Assembly (NCBI GenBank): GCA_022836615.1
Contig: MU405296.1
Span: 1 to 64,000, forward strand
Source of the DNA: Annulohypoxylon bovei var. microspora
Taxonomy: Eukaryota; Ascomycota; Sordariomycetes; Xylariales; Hypoxylaceae
Direction: 5' to 3'
Length of the DNA stretch: 64,000 nt
In this document: positions 37,001 through 48,335 of the stretch, piece by piece
Position numbering within the stretch: position 1 is the stretch's first letter
How the letters are laid out: the number at the start of each line of letters is the position of its first letter
Position numbers and translations under genes: made by a program
The notes under the pieces: model-generated
The model's database searches: none
What the model saw: only the letters and a program-made list of their open reading frames with translations
Told to the model about the DNA's origin: nothing

Positions 37001-37528
37001 GAAAGGCATTATCCACCTCCCTCGGTCAGGGTCTAAGAACGTAGTGCGCATACCATACTCTAGAGTACAGGGGTAATAAAGCCACATTCGTTCTAGGAAC
37101 TGCTCCAAGAAGGATTTCGTGTTAGGAATGCCTCTTCTTCTTAAAGACTCTTCGAACGGCTTGGTGTCAGATATCTCGCGCAAGGGTAGTCGCTTGTCCT
37201 TGATATTAAATCGTTGAAAGACATCAATCAAGTTGCCATGATGTAGCTCTAGGAGAATAGCAAACACAATTAGGCAGGGGTCTTCATTGGAGATATCGCA
37301 AGATTCAGGGTGATTAAGGGAGTTTGATTGTTGGTACACCTCGGTGAGAAGTAACCCAGCGTTGGTTGTGGGCTTGGTAGTATCCTTATGCAGCATCCAT
37401 TGGACTATGTCGGCACTTCGGTAATATTCGCGCTTACAGCACGCCTCGGATTTCCATTCGCTTGTCAATTTTTGGTGAAAGATGTTAGATGTGGCCAGTG
37501 ATGGCCTACGAGGCTCTGCATGTTCCAT
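34048..37528 (-). CDS. Serine/threonine kinase fused to vWA-like domain, with a frameshift
   Basis: Exons: 37528-36443, 36378-36236, 36179-34921, 34864-34365 and 34294-34048, with introns of 56-70 bp showing GTAAGT/GTATGG/GTGATG donors and YAG acceptors. An N-terminal region (about 1-175) is followed by a kinase: Gly loop GGTAQVWEV, lysine in ALKTF, catalytic loop WHCDLKTDNIL, DFG in LADFGFAKF and APE in YGAPECD. A Ser/Pro-rich linker comes next, then a vWA-like domain starting FLVDNDATMS and containing LIILTNGLWGG. The order is that of a fungus-specific kinase-vWA family. At about 36805-36811, just before ALKTF, the frame shifts by one base: upstream reads ...ESNVLV, downstream reads YVFALKTF. 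The total coding length has exactly one base too many, so one lesion accounts for it. Either the allele is broken, the base is an assembly error, or a 40-bp GTTCTA...CAG intron is used, which would delete the ATP-binding lysine. The corrected length would be about 1077 residues. Confidence 0.75.
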
Positions 37529-38489
37529 CGTTTCTGTGGTTCATGAATATCTAGCCTTGAAGCATTGGTTCTTCTGTACCTAAGGTATAGTGGAGTTTAA
37601 TAACGACTTACCATAGAAGTATTATGTAAGAAAATATGTGTTATGGTTATTATGGGTGAGTATTGAGATTTGGAAGATTACTTGGGAGAATGAGACATAA
37701 CATCGCAGATTTCTTGATCAAGGATGGCCCCGAAATTATACTCCAATCTTAGTAGGGACGTAACCTAGGGGGTGCGATCGGAACTCTCAACTTCCAGCCT
37801 GCCTTTCACGTTACAAGAATTATACCTAGGCAACCAATTATACTCACCACGGTGTATGATTAAAATGTGGCAGTCCATTTTAGAGTGTATGACGGTTCCT
37901 TGAGATCTCCTCCGCAGTGATTGCTTATCCTGCAAGCCATGTTATGCCGGCTACGTAGGTACCTAAGGTAGGTACCTAGGTAGGTATCTACCTACATATT
38001 GGCTGCGAACTTATAAGTCAAACTGATATAGCGGGTTCCGCTTGATCTCGGTGGTGTTTATAGCCTCCGGTGTAGCTGAATTTGTGTTTGGCGACGGCTT
38101 CATCATCATATGATTTTATTTCTGTAATATATTATCTTGATTGTTAGGTCAACTGTACTAACTACAGGCTTGCGTACCTAGGTAGGTAGTTACCTAAAGC
38201 AAGATGTCACAAGGCATTTTTCTGGAGACAAAGTGCTAACTCAACAGGTCCCCAAACCGCCATCACCACGCCTTGTTCATTACTGCATTGCCAGATGACC
38301 TGAACAGCCCACTGTCTTAGGCCTAGGTACCTAGGTAGCAACTCTATGGAAAGACTCAGCCCCACGGCCTTCTACAACCACTCAATTCATACTCTATTCA
38401 ATCTAGGTACCTATGTATCACAGAGATTGCCCTTATCTTACAGCAAGCCACATCCAGGTATGTATGATATCATACCTAAGCAGGCTCTG
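37529..38489. other. Intergenic region rich in ACCTAGGT palindromes
   Basis: No gene seen. It holds the promoter region of the kinase-vWA gene, with dense copies of the ACCTAGGT motif at about 37953-37995, 38175-38190, 38320-38338 and 38402-38415. Confidence 0.6.
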
Positions 38490-40504
38490 TTATCCAATAC
38501 TTGATTTACCTTTCATCACTCTTCCTAATAAGGAAATTTTAGTCTCGGGAGATTTATTGTGAAATGGTAGAAGGGTAACTGAAGAGCCGAAAGACCATTT
38601 CTGTTTCCATGATGTCGTTGGTTGTTCCAGGCCAACTTCGCCTTCTCTCCTCTTAGTCAACGTCCACCGTCTTGCCAACCAAGCGACTCCGCAGGTCAAG
38701 ACGGTTAATGGTATGGTTACTTCCAGCCATCTGTGCATTGCAGTGGCAGAAAATGATCCTCCTGGGCTCTCTGAGCCTTGGTATTTAACAATATCCGTAC
38801 TGAAAAACGTCTATGAAATCATTAGTGAGTGTTATATCTAATAGGTACCTAGGTAGGCCTAGGAATATTACCGAAACAAATGTCGCCGGGAGAAATATGA
38901 GAGTTACAATTGTTATAACAAGCATAAAAATTTGTTCCTGTTCCATACTGCGACCTAGGCGCTCAGCTCGGTAAGCCGATTGGCTTTGGAGATGTTGAAT
39001 AACCTAGATGCCTTTAGTTTGATGATTTCATCGAGTGCTCGGGGAACTAACCAGCTGTCTGCGATCAGAGATGGTCCTTACTAGGAATTCGGCTCTTTTG
39101 ATCTGCATCCTAAAGTCTGTGATGATACTTTCAACTTGGTTTCCGAAGGTGCTGATATCTAACGAACATGTTTTTCTTAGTGAGAAGCTCTTGTCCCTAT
39201 TCAATCTGCGATAAAATGCTGCCAGAGACAACATGACATCCGCGTTGCCTTCGAGAGCCATGATAACCTGTCTAGTTCTCTCTTCCCATATTTGCAGATC
39301 TTGAATATCTTGAGGGGTGTATGTCTTATGAGCATGACCAGCTCCTGATGGTCCGAGAACTGCCATAAGATGCTTTGGTGGCTTAGCAAGTTGCGCAGGT
39401 CCCCGCTGGTGGGATTTGAAAACGTACCTTTTCGTCGACTGCCCTCTCAAGCCACAAAACATACCACCTCCAATCCTCCATAGCCCAGTGACAGTACACC
39501 AATTGAGCTGATAAACTCGAACGAAATGATTCTTCAACGCTACCGAAAGATTTGTCCTGAGCTCGAGCATTTTCGCCAGTCAGAGCTTTAAAGCGCTGCT
39601 GAATCTCTTGATTTCCCTTGACCACTATCCACAGGGTGTTTCCATTAGAAGCGTCAAATTGATGATGGAAAGCGGCTGGGAGAATAGACCATTTATTGAG
39701 CGTAAAGTGTTCCTTGTTCTCCAACTTTAGCGAGACGCCTTTGAGAATAAAACACATTTGGTAATGTTTTCCACTTCTCCCTAGTCCTGGGAGGATCATG
39801 CAATCAGGTGGGTTTGTTAGGATTACTTGCTCACGAAAGCCGGTAAAATTAAGGTCAATGGGTTGACTCTGTTGGCCAAACACGTAAATGAACTCAAGAA
39901 AAACTGGCATGACTTGGTGAAAAGTCAAGATGTCTGTGAGCATAGCTCTTGAGAGCCTTAACTTGGACCTCGAATGCATTCCATATATATTTCTTCCGTC
40001 CTAGTTAATCACTCGCTCGTAGTTCATAGATATAGCTCTTACTTACATGAAACGACATTTAGGATCTTTCTTCCTTCCCATAACAATTGGCGAATCTTGG
40101 GGGGGTGACTGAGTTTCTATACCCAGCCACTCGAGCAATTTCCCACGACTGTGTATGTTGTATTTATCAACATCTAAACATAGGTAGGTAGGTACTTAGT
40201 TAGTCGGGAAAAGTAAACAACTACTCATAAATTCCATAAACTCACTCTTCCCACACTCAGTGTCTAAGTCTCGAATAGGGACCTCCCATCCGGATTCGTT
40301 ATCCTCGAACAGATCATGTTCTCTTCCGTGAAGGCGAATTTCAGCCCTGCTCAAAGATTTCGAATATGCATCAAGGGCCTTATAAATGATGTTCTTGGGA
40401 TACGACTGCGAGTTGAGCACCGCTTGTTGGAATGCATCAGGGAGGCTAATTTCAAGCATTTTAATAAAGCATTGAAGTTGCATTAAGAAATAAATTTCAA
40501 TCAT
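38490..40504 (-). CDS. Fungal CorA-like membrane protein
   Basis: Six exons: 40504-40225, 40173-40047, 39992-39428, 39372-39052, 39003-38872 and 38810-38490. Introns are 48-61 bp and every phase agrees, giving 581 residues with no stops. The soluble N-terminal part carries blocks of the fungal CorA-like transporter domain (HQVMPVFLEFIYVFG, LGRSGKHYQMCF, FHHQFDASNGNTLWI, MEDWRWYVLWLE). A coiled segment then leads to two C-terminal membrane helices, about 457-478 (LVITIVTLIFLPATFVS) and 505-522. Between them lie FFSTDIV and a Gly/Ser-rich loop. The two-helix C-terminus resembles CorA Mg2+ channels, but the GMN selectivity motif is absent, so ion transport is not assured. Some joints (39993, 39373) use AAG acceptors and could shift by a few residues. 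Intron 5 contains ACCTAGGT motif copies. Confidence 0.75.
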
Positions 40505-40855
40505 GTAAACCTGCCTCCCTAGCCTACAGAAGTACCGTTATTTAACAATACCCTCAGGTTACACATATCCAACATTGCCTCTCACGAGAATGCCCTGGGG
40601 GCAAGACTGCGACCGATGCTATGCTGCGTGAATCAGCCCAATGGGAGGCTCCGCATCCATAAACATTGCACAGGGTAAGACACACCACACCGAACTCAAG
40701 ACAATCCACCCGTACCGTAAAATAAAACAACCTGCCACAGTGCCTTGCCACACACCCTCTGAGAGAGGAGAGCCTGCCTTTACATGCGCCATTCGCCCTG
40801 CTCAAAGTATGTACACATTCCTTTGCCCGCGGTCATATTACTTGATGTCCAAGCG
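40505..40855. other. Intergenic spacer
   Basis: Short spacer between two minus-strand genes. No gene seen; open frames on both strands here overlap each other and lack motifs. Confidence 0.4.
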
Positions 40856-41440
40856 TTATTCAGGAGTGACTGATTTTCGTAGATCGCTAGATTGAGCCAT
40901 GCCGTTGTCCCGAAGTTTTGTAATAGCTCGTCTATCCTCCTGTGTTTCATTCACGTTAATTAGGTACTCTTCACTAATACTAAGTGTGGGTAGGCTAACC
41001 AACCTCCGTCAATGGTTCTGGTGCATCGAATACCCAACTATCATCTCTCTGCAGTCGTGAAGATTAGTTAGATACCTAGGTAGGTAGTGTTCGTCGCATA
41101 TTAATAAACGATTAGTTCTACTTACTCTTTCCCCTTTGAAGTCTTCATTTGGCCATTTCTGCAGTAAGAACTTGTGGAGGACTTCCCATTTCAACCCTTC
41201 GTGGTAGGAATCGACCCTTTCCTGACATTTCTTAGGCTGAGCAGCCTCCCTCTTAGCCTGGAACTTGAAAGATTCGGCGCGCTTAGAAGTGTAACCCCTA
41301 GCAGGCTTATCGGCGGACTTGGTCGTACTTTGTTGTCTGAAGGACGTCGCTCTTGATCGAATCCTCGAAACCAGGTTTCGTGAGTCTGGGGGATCACTAG
41401 ACTCCATGTTGTTCGAGGAGGTTCTACGCAACGTAACCAT
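40856..41440 (-). CDS. Small conserved-looking fungal protein of unknown function
   Basis: Three exons, 41440-41126, 41048-41004 and 40939-40856, give 147 residues. The introns (GTAAGT...GCAG, 77 bp, and GTTGGT...CACAG, 64 bp) are phase 0. The N-terminal 70 residues are basic and Ser-rich, probably disordered. The second half begins WEVLHKFLLQKWPNEDFKG and continues through WVFDAPEPLTEEDRRAITKLR. That Trp-Phe-Pro-Leu-Thr-Glu-Glu pattern resembles the start of larger fungal proteins, so this may be a short or truncated relative. It lies upstream of, and in the same orientation as, the CorA-like gene. I cannot assign a function. Confidence 0.5.
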
Positions 41441-43541
41441 CGTAACTATACCTAGATGTAGGCATACAAGCTTCTGAGAGACGAAACTGCCCGCTAATAT
41501 ACCATGAACGATTCACCATTATCTTTCCAGGTATCCATACATACGGTTGCCTTGATTCTGCCTATGTTGTCTCAGTTGCCTCGTACGCGCCCGCTATAAC
41601 AGTACATATGCGGCTTACTTAAAACCACTTTCAGCCCAAAAGTCAGCAGCTACCTCTTTCCATTGCCCCTCACCCCCTTCTCACTAGTTTTCCCCGCGTC
41701 TACATTCCCGAATACGTATTTTACAATCACTGTTAATTCCTTCCCGGTTGAATCCTTATATCGTCAGAGGTTTGACCCCGACGGTCTTCACGAAGTAGAG
41801 TTCTTCATGTGGCTATCATCTTTGGTAATCATTGTTGGTAAGCAATACGGTGCCGATCTAAGCACGCCCGCCTACTATACTTTAGCCTAACACATCAGTC
41901 TTCATTCTTACCAAGTATATTTCTGTTAATTTATCTAGGGTTATTTCACAGGTACCTAGGTACCTAGTTACCTCAGAAAAATAGTACACTTTTAGGTAAC
42001 TTACTTTAGTTAACCTAATTGTGTTAGGTAACATGTAAGGCCTTGTGTATTATTTTGAACAGAATTTGTTTATTCTATTCATCCTCTAATAATTATTCGA
42101 TGCAAGAATGGACTGTCACGGATCCATAGGTAGTATCCCACCGATGTATCCCATGCCCTCGCAACTTATAAGCCCCCTACGACTTTCCTAACTAAACCTT
42201 GACATGGATAAACTACCTAGGTTTTCGTATACTAAATGACTAAAGAATATTAACCTGGAACTTTAAAGCTAAAACCCCGAATACTACCTAAGTAGGTATA
42301 CATACATAGGTACCTATGTAGTCATTAATGATCTTATTAGGTACATAAGGACTTACCCCCTTTAATTCTTATTCTTACGTGCATGTACCTATGTAAATAG
42401 AATTAATATCGGCATGTACTTGCCTATTAAAGGTAGAAATACATTAATAGAATTGGCAGTATACCTACGTAAATAGTTCAGTGTTATTAGTAATAACTTT
42501 GGAAGGTATTCCCTTGAAGACACAAATCCTTCTCATTATAAGATCTATTAATGTATAATCGGTTTGTGCTACTCTAAAAAATGACTCAATTCTGTAATTC
42601 AACTAAACAATATCCAATACCAACTCTATCATTTAAAAACTTCCAATTTTCTCTTCTCCCTTAAACCACTCTTCCATTTTCAACCATATATAACACCAAC
42701 TAAATTACATTCATTTCTCATTGTCCCGTCATTTGACACCAGACACATTTGCATCTTAACAGTATATCGAGGACAGAATAACCGTCCTAAGCTCAATCTT
42801 GTATTTAACCAGCCTAGGGAGGTACTTAAATTATACTAGAGTATATTATAACCGGCAACCTTCAGTCTCCCAAACTACCGCTATCCAGAGTACAAGTTAG
42901 GTATAATTATTTCTTGTCTACAAAACGTAGAAGGCCTCCCAGAAGACCTCTAGCGCAAGACAACGGACTACATCTTTAAGCATTCGACGAACCATTGCGT
43001 TTCCAGGCATGCGCCCTATACTGCATTATCCAACCGACGAACGCAAAAATGTGGAAACACACGAAGTCCTTTACCTGTTAGCATACAAATTGGCATTTAC
43101 TACCACCTTTAGCCATGCTGTGGAAAAACGCCAGGTACCTCAGAAGAGTTGGCAAACCTAACGCTACCTAGTAGAGATAAAGACTGCCGCGCCGCAAAGC
43201 CATCAGCAAGTCTTAGCGGTCCCTCAATCTGCTAACTAGCCGTTATTACTATCGTCTCTCAGGTTGGAGAATAGTGAGATATATGCGGATTTACAGCGGA
43301 AATGCTAAGAAAGGAGCAGGCGTAAGGCCTAGTGAACAGATTTAAAATGGGCTTGGGGCACACTAAGAACTGCCATTCCAAGCATTAAAGGTTAGTGCAA
43401 TCTTTATTCCACAACACTATCCCCACCTATATTCCTTTCTACCTCACTTAGACGGACTATTAATATTGCTATAAAGGATGTAGTACACGCTGTAAGAATT
43501 CTCGAAGTTATCAACGGCATTGTGATGCAATAAACATAAAG
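41441..43541. other. Gene-poor AT-rich region
   Basis: No gene recognised. Copies of the ACCTAGGT motif family occur at about 41950-41965 and 42285-42325. A TAAAG at 43537-43541 is the left target duplication of the solo LTR. Confidence 0.5.
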
Positions 43542-43730
43542 TGAAGGCAATAGGTCACGTTACGTTTGCGTGTAATACCGTGTGATGTATTACGATCTTG
43601 TGGTTGTATGAACGTACAAATTACCAGCTTTCAATCCCAAGCAGACGTAGCCTTATATGGCACAAGCCACACAAAGCCACACAAAGCCACAAAGCGCCCT
43701 TTGACCAGTAAAACCCTTTTACTGCCAACA
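43542..43730 (-). mobile_element. Solo LTR of a retrotransposon
   Basis: This 189-bp sequence begins TG and ends CA on the plus strand. It is flanked by a perfect 5-bp duplication, TAAAG, at 43537-43541 and 43731-43735. It is homologous along its full length to the two LTRs of the element at 60252-62597, which fixes its orientation (LTR reads TGTTGGCAG... on the minus strand) and identity. No internal sequence is left, so it arose by LTR-LTR recombination. It shows essentially no RIP damage compared with the other two copies. Confidence 0.92.
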
Positions 43731-43735
43731 TAAAG

Positions 43736-46325
43736 CTATTAATTCCAAACTCCTACAGAACCATAGTGCAGAAACTGGGAGATAATCGTCGCTCAAAATC
43801 CGCAAGATGGAAACCATGAAGGCTACACGACAAGGACGTTGTGAGTTTTCTTGTTGGCGCGGCAAATGTGAGGAGCCACAGATATATGGAAACCCACACG
43901 GTGAACCACCGCTTTGGCAAGCGGGACGGATCTTCTACCAAATATAACATCACAGCCCCAGATAAAGTGGGGATATCATCATCGAATGCCGTCATCTATG
44001 AGTCCGGGCTTAGGCTTCAACCAAGTCTCTATCCTGGTGTCAGAGCACGAAGTGTGATTAGATTAGCACGTCAAAGGCCCCTATTAATGATGATACCTAT
44101 ATATAGCACAGCTATGGATATTTGAGTCTCGTCAATGACCTCAACTTCTGGGATAATAAGGGTTACCTACCTAGGTATTTAGGATACCCGTACGCCCTCA
44201 CGCTTTGCTTGGAAGATCTACAAAGTTATAAGCTGCCTCCTTTTGGAACAGTCCAACTTTCGTACTACTACATCACCAATACGGGTCAGAGGAGGCTCAT
44301 GAGTCCATCGAATTGCGTGAAAGAAGTTCTCGGAATAGCCCACGACTAACGCCGTCACTTTGGACCAAAGCGAATGCTATACGAGTTATAAGGATTGGCG
44401 ATACAGAATATGCCCAGAAAGGTCAAAGAATACGTGGAAAATTGCCGAGATCTCAATACGGCTTTACATCCTGTCACCGGATGGAGGTTGATGGGGAGTG
44501 CGTCCCCGCACTTGTCAGGGGGTGTAACCTCTGGCCCTAAGCCAGCTCCTAGGACTCAAAACTTTAATAAGACATCCACAAATACTTCTATCTAAGGTTT
44601 CTCCGCCACAAAAAGAAAGGCCAGGTAATATGTCTCGCTGGGAGGAAATCGGGATAGGGCTACGCGCGAGCCGCGAGCCTGATGGCCGACCGCCGCTTCG
44701 ACGAGCTGGATGACAACCTAAGGGACAAGCCACAAACTCGCCCGAACAGGAGATCAGGTATTCCGACGCAGCTAGCAGGCCTCCCGGCTTGCCTTCAGGT
44801 GGCGCAAGACCAGGGAAGCTAGAGCAGCTAAAGCTCGCACCCACACCCATGCCCACGGAGCCGTGCGTAAGGTGGAGATGGAAGGTCCAGAGGAGCGCGA
44901 TGAGGGGGCCAGCGGTAGACTCCTTCCTAACATCCGCAGGGCCCTTTCGCACTCCGTCCACGCCCATAGAGAGTATCAGAACGACACCTAAATTGGACAA
45001 TGTTCTAATGTTAAGGTCAGATGCGCGGAGTCATACGAAGCAATGTTTAGGAGTCTATCCGTACCTATGCAAAGCATATGGCATTGAAACTATTGAACCT
45101 GGACGAGTGTGAGCTGAAGATGGCAGACGACTTAGCTACCCTGATTCAGAGCGTTCAACGTTACGTGGTTTCGTCGAAGCCAAGCTTTCCCCAGCAGGAT
45201 GTTGTAGGATTTATTCGAAGTTATGGATTTCGTATGGCAGGATTGTTAATTATCAAATGTGGTCATTTAGATCGTTTTAAGGATGAGCTTAGAGTCTCTT
45301 ACGAAGAATATCAGATAGTCACTTAATTCAAGCAAAAAACGTCACAGTTCGAGTGGAAATCCACTATGTTTGAACTCCTGTGTAGTAGGTAGTTTGGCTA
45401 CAGTAAACCTCCGGGCGTTAGACATAGCGAGCCCCGCAGAGGCTCCTCCATAACCACCTTTTTTCACAGAAGACATCAATGAATCACATCCATTTCCATC
45501 TCGCATCCCCAGGCACCGCCATATCCTCATCTCCTGCTAGACCCTGTCCAACACGTGGGCACGTCTCAGCATGCACCCAACCAACCCCACCTAACCATGA
45601 TCCGACGCCACCCTTGCGGGTAGCTGATACCGAGGCTTGCTCATCATCCCGGATCGTGCGGGCCGAAATGAAGAGAAGGTATCGAAATTGCCAAAGTGAT
45701 CTCTTTTCCAAAGCTCGTTGGACGAGAAGAAATTAGAAACGTCGCGTTGATACAAGATTGTACATCGGCTAGGACACGACTGTACGGCGTACCAATCCAA
45801 TCATCGCGATTGTGAAAGTGGAAGAAAGCTGCTCAAGGCCGGGAACGGCGAACCGTATGTTGTCTCGATGCCGGCGGGGGTCGCGAGCTACCTTCCCAAG
45901 AACTAGAAATTATCGACAAGAAATTACCAGATTATCCCGATCCGGGCAGTATGTAATGACATCCTTCGAACAGTTGGATAGTTCGAAGTTTGAACGAGGT
46001 TGATGCCATGGGCTTTTCGGAAAAAGCTGACGAAATGAAAAATGCAGAACGGAAAGAAAATGCTAAAAGTAGCCAGAGTCCCCAAGGGTGAAGGTGTATC
46101 AAGTGTAAAAAGGTTGTAAACGAGTGTTAAGAAGTTCAAATCGTTCCCAAATTCGTCAAGGTTCGTTAAGGCTGAGGGGATCAATGGTATCGATGCACAT
46201 CTGAACCGTGTCAGATGCAGGGGTGTAAATTTGCCCCGAGAATATTATTCTCAAGGGCCGTCTCATATTCAACAATACTCCGGTTTGTTCAAAGTTAATG
46301 TTTTTAGTGCTCGGAATAGCGCACA
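43736..46325. other. Gene-poor region with coding-like broken stretches
   Basis: Stretch 44100-45330 has balanced GC and several medium open frames on the plus strand (44122-44349, 44395-44595, 44789-45112 and 45078-45326). They sit in different frames, are interrupted by stops, and several lack ATG starts. This looks like eroded coding DNA, but I recognise no family. Open frames at 45479-45800 are equally anonymous. Confidence 0.4.
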
Positions 46326-48335
46326 TTAGTATGCCTGACCCGGAACAGGCTTTCTGCCAACTGGACCCTGGGTAGCATCGCCATACTGCTGCTGCGAAGG
46401 AGCACCAGCATTGGGGTTCATCGGGCTGGGACCGGGAGGGGTCATTCTCCGCTGCTGTCGGGGACCGGGAGACTGAGCTTGAGGGCCAGGGCTCATTGGC
46501 CGACCGGTAGCTGGAGAAGCTGGGCGGCTGCCGTAGGGGCTCATTGGACGTCCTGTTGCGGGGGACTGAGGTCGCATCATAGCGGGAGACTGAGGACGGG
46601 CGCTCTGTGGGGTCATAGGTCGCTGTCCAGGGGGGTAATTCGGGCCGGGACCTCGAGGGCCACGAGGGCCGCTAGGGTTGATAGGAGGTCCGTTGCGGCC
46701 GTGGGGAGGTCCACCAGCAGGACGGGGCTTCACAGGTCGAGTGGATAGACAAGTTCGAGGAACCACACCCTGTTGAGAGCGGTCAAGACGAATGCAAAGC
46801 GACTAATCTAAGTTAGCAAATTGTCAATCACAATATTTTAATATGGTGCTTACCCAGCCATCATCATACTCATGGAGGAGTCGAACAAGTTGACCAGCTC
46901 TGAGTCCCATCTCATCATCCAGACTCGGCTTGAAATCCAATTGAACACGGTGAACAGCAGTAGATGCGGGGCCACCAGCTGCTGCGATAGCCGCGGCACT
47001 TCTAGAAGGACCAGGTGTCTGTCCAGGGCCAACCGAGTGAACACTAAACTCGGTACCAGCGGGACTGGGTGGACCAGCAGGAATAATAGTAAGGTCCAAA
47101 GGAGTAGGAGCATCTTTACGAGTAGAAGCCTTACGACCCAAAGTAGCAGCACCAGCAACGGCTCCAGCACCGACCGCAGCTCCAGTTATAATTGGTGTGA
47201 GCTTGGGATGCGAGTTTGTGGTCTGAGCAACGCCTACAACATTCTCAGGGTTCTCGAAGGGATTGTTGGGTCGTTCGCCAGTAGGTGTGTAAGCACGCTC
47301 CGCATTGTTGCCGAAGGGATTCTCGGGGTGGTTGGCCTGGCTAGTAGGGCTGGGTCGTTCCCAAGGAGAGCGAGGGGTATCGTCGGGACGCGTGCTGGCC
47401 ATAGCTGTTGCGAGCGCAAGGGCAGCGCCTTTGCTTGATCGTCGCTCACCGAAGGTAGGATTGAACTGGGTCAAAGGTCGAAGACTTAGCTGGGGTGCCG
47501 TAGCGCTGGTCTGGGTCGAAAGCATAGACAAGGGACGACCTCCACCAACAGCTCCGCCTCCACCAATAGCCCCGCCACCAATAGCTCCGTGAACCTTCTC
47601 ATCGTCCTGAATTTGCTGTCCCTGCTGCTTTCGGCGCTTGTTGACTAGGAAGAAGACAAGCAAAGCAACTACGAGAATACCGCCTAGAACTCCAATGGCG
47701 ATGCCGGCCTTAGCTGCAGCGCCACTGCCACTATCCGAAGAGCTTGCTGCGGCAGTAGAAGAAGCAGAGGCCGCACTCTCCGCACTTGTCGCAGAGGCAG
47801 AGGCAGACTGAGACGCTTCCAGGTTCTTAGTCGCCTGGGAAAGCGTCGTGGGTGAACTAGTTGCGACAGCTAGAGTGGAATGTTCACCAAGATCGATAGA
47901 AGAGGTGTGCCCAATTGATGCGGGCAGAGTGGTGTCGGATGACTTCTCAGCAGTCGTAGTCGGTGTGCTCTCAGCTGTATCGAGCAGGGCGGCTGTTGTG
48001 TCTGCAACTTTAGCCTGCGTGGTAGCCTCCGTGGTAGCCTCCGTGGTAGCTTGCGTGGCTTGCGCCTGTATGACCGCGGTTGGTGTTGCGGTAGTCACAG
48101 TCTCTGAGGCGTCATCAGTTTTACCTAGGGTTGAGTAGCCGGCAATAGGACCATCAAAGGTCTTGGACATAGTCTTATACACAGTTTGATATACTGTTGA
48201 TGGTTCCAGTGCCTTTGCTTGAATATTGGCCGTCTTGAAGGAGTTAGCTTCACTAGCGAAGCTCTTGAAATCATCTGTTAGTTCATCCCAGACGTCCTGC
48301 CTCTTATGGCGGTGGTTATGGTGATGACCCGTCAT
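46326..48335 (-). CDS. Single-pass membrane protein with SH3 domain and proline-rich tail
   Basis: Exons 48335-46854 and 46802-46326 are joined over a 51-bp intron (GTAAGC...GATTAG), giving 652 residues. The open frame extends upstream to a TTG, so I take the ATG that begins MTGHHHNHRHKRQ. The N-terminal 200 residues are Ser/Thr/Ala-rich with repeated TTEA units, resembling a glycosylated extracellular stalk, although no cleavable signal peptide is visible. A transmembrane helix (about 210-231, GIAIGVLGGILVVALLVFFLV) is followed by a basic stop-transfer KRRK. The cytoplasmic part has a Gly-rich segment and then an SH3 domain (about 457-512). That domain is split by the intron exactly after the conserved DDGW and completed by SLCIRLDRSQQGVVPRTCL. 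The tail (about 520-652) is Pro/Gly-rich with repeated RPQSPA/GRPMSP units. The architecture suggests a surface or polarity scaffold recalling yeast Fus1, but homology is not shown. Confidence 0.85.

Noticed and set aside
38945..39051. A frameshift in the CorA-like gene suggested by an alternative frame reading LDEIIKLKASRL
   Set aside because: A 48-bp intron (GTTAGT...TCTAG) gives one continuous frame through the membrane helices, so no lesion is required.
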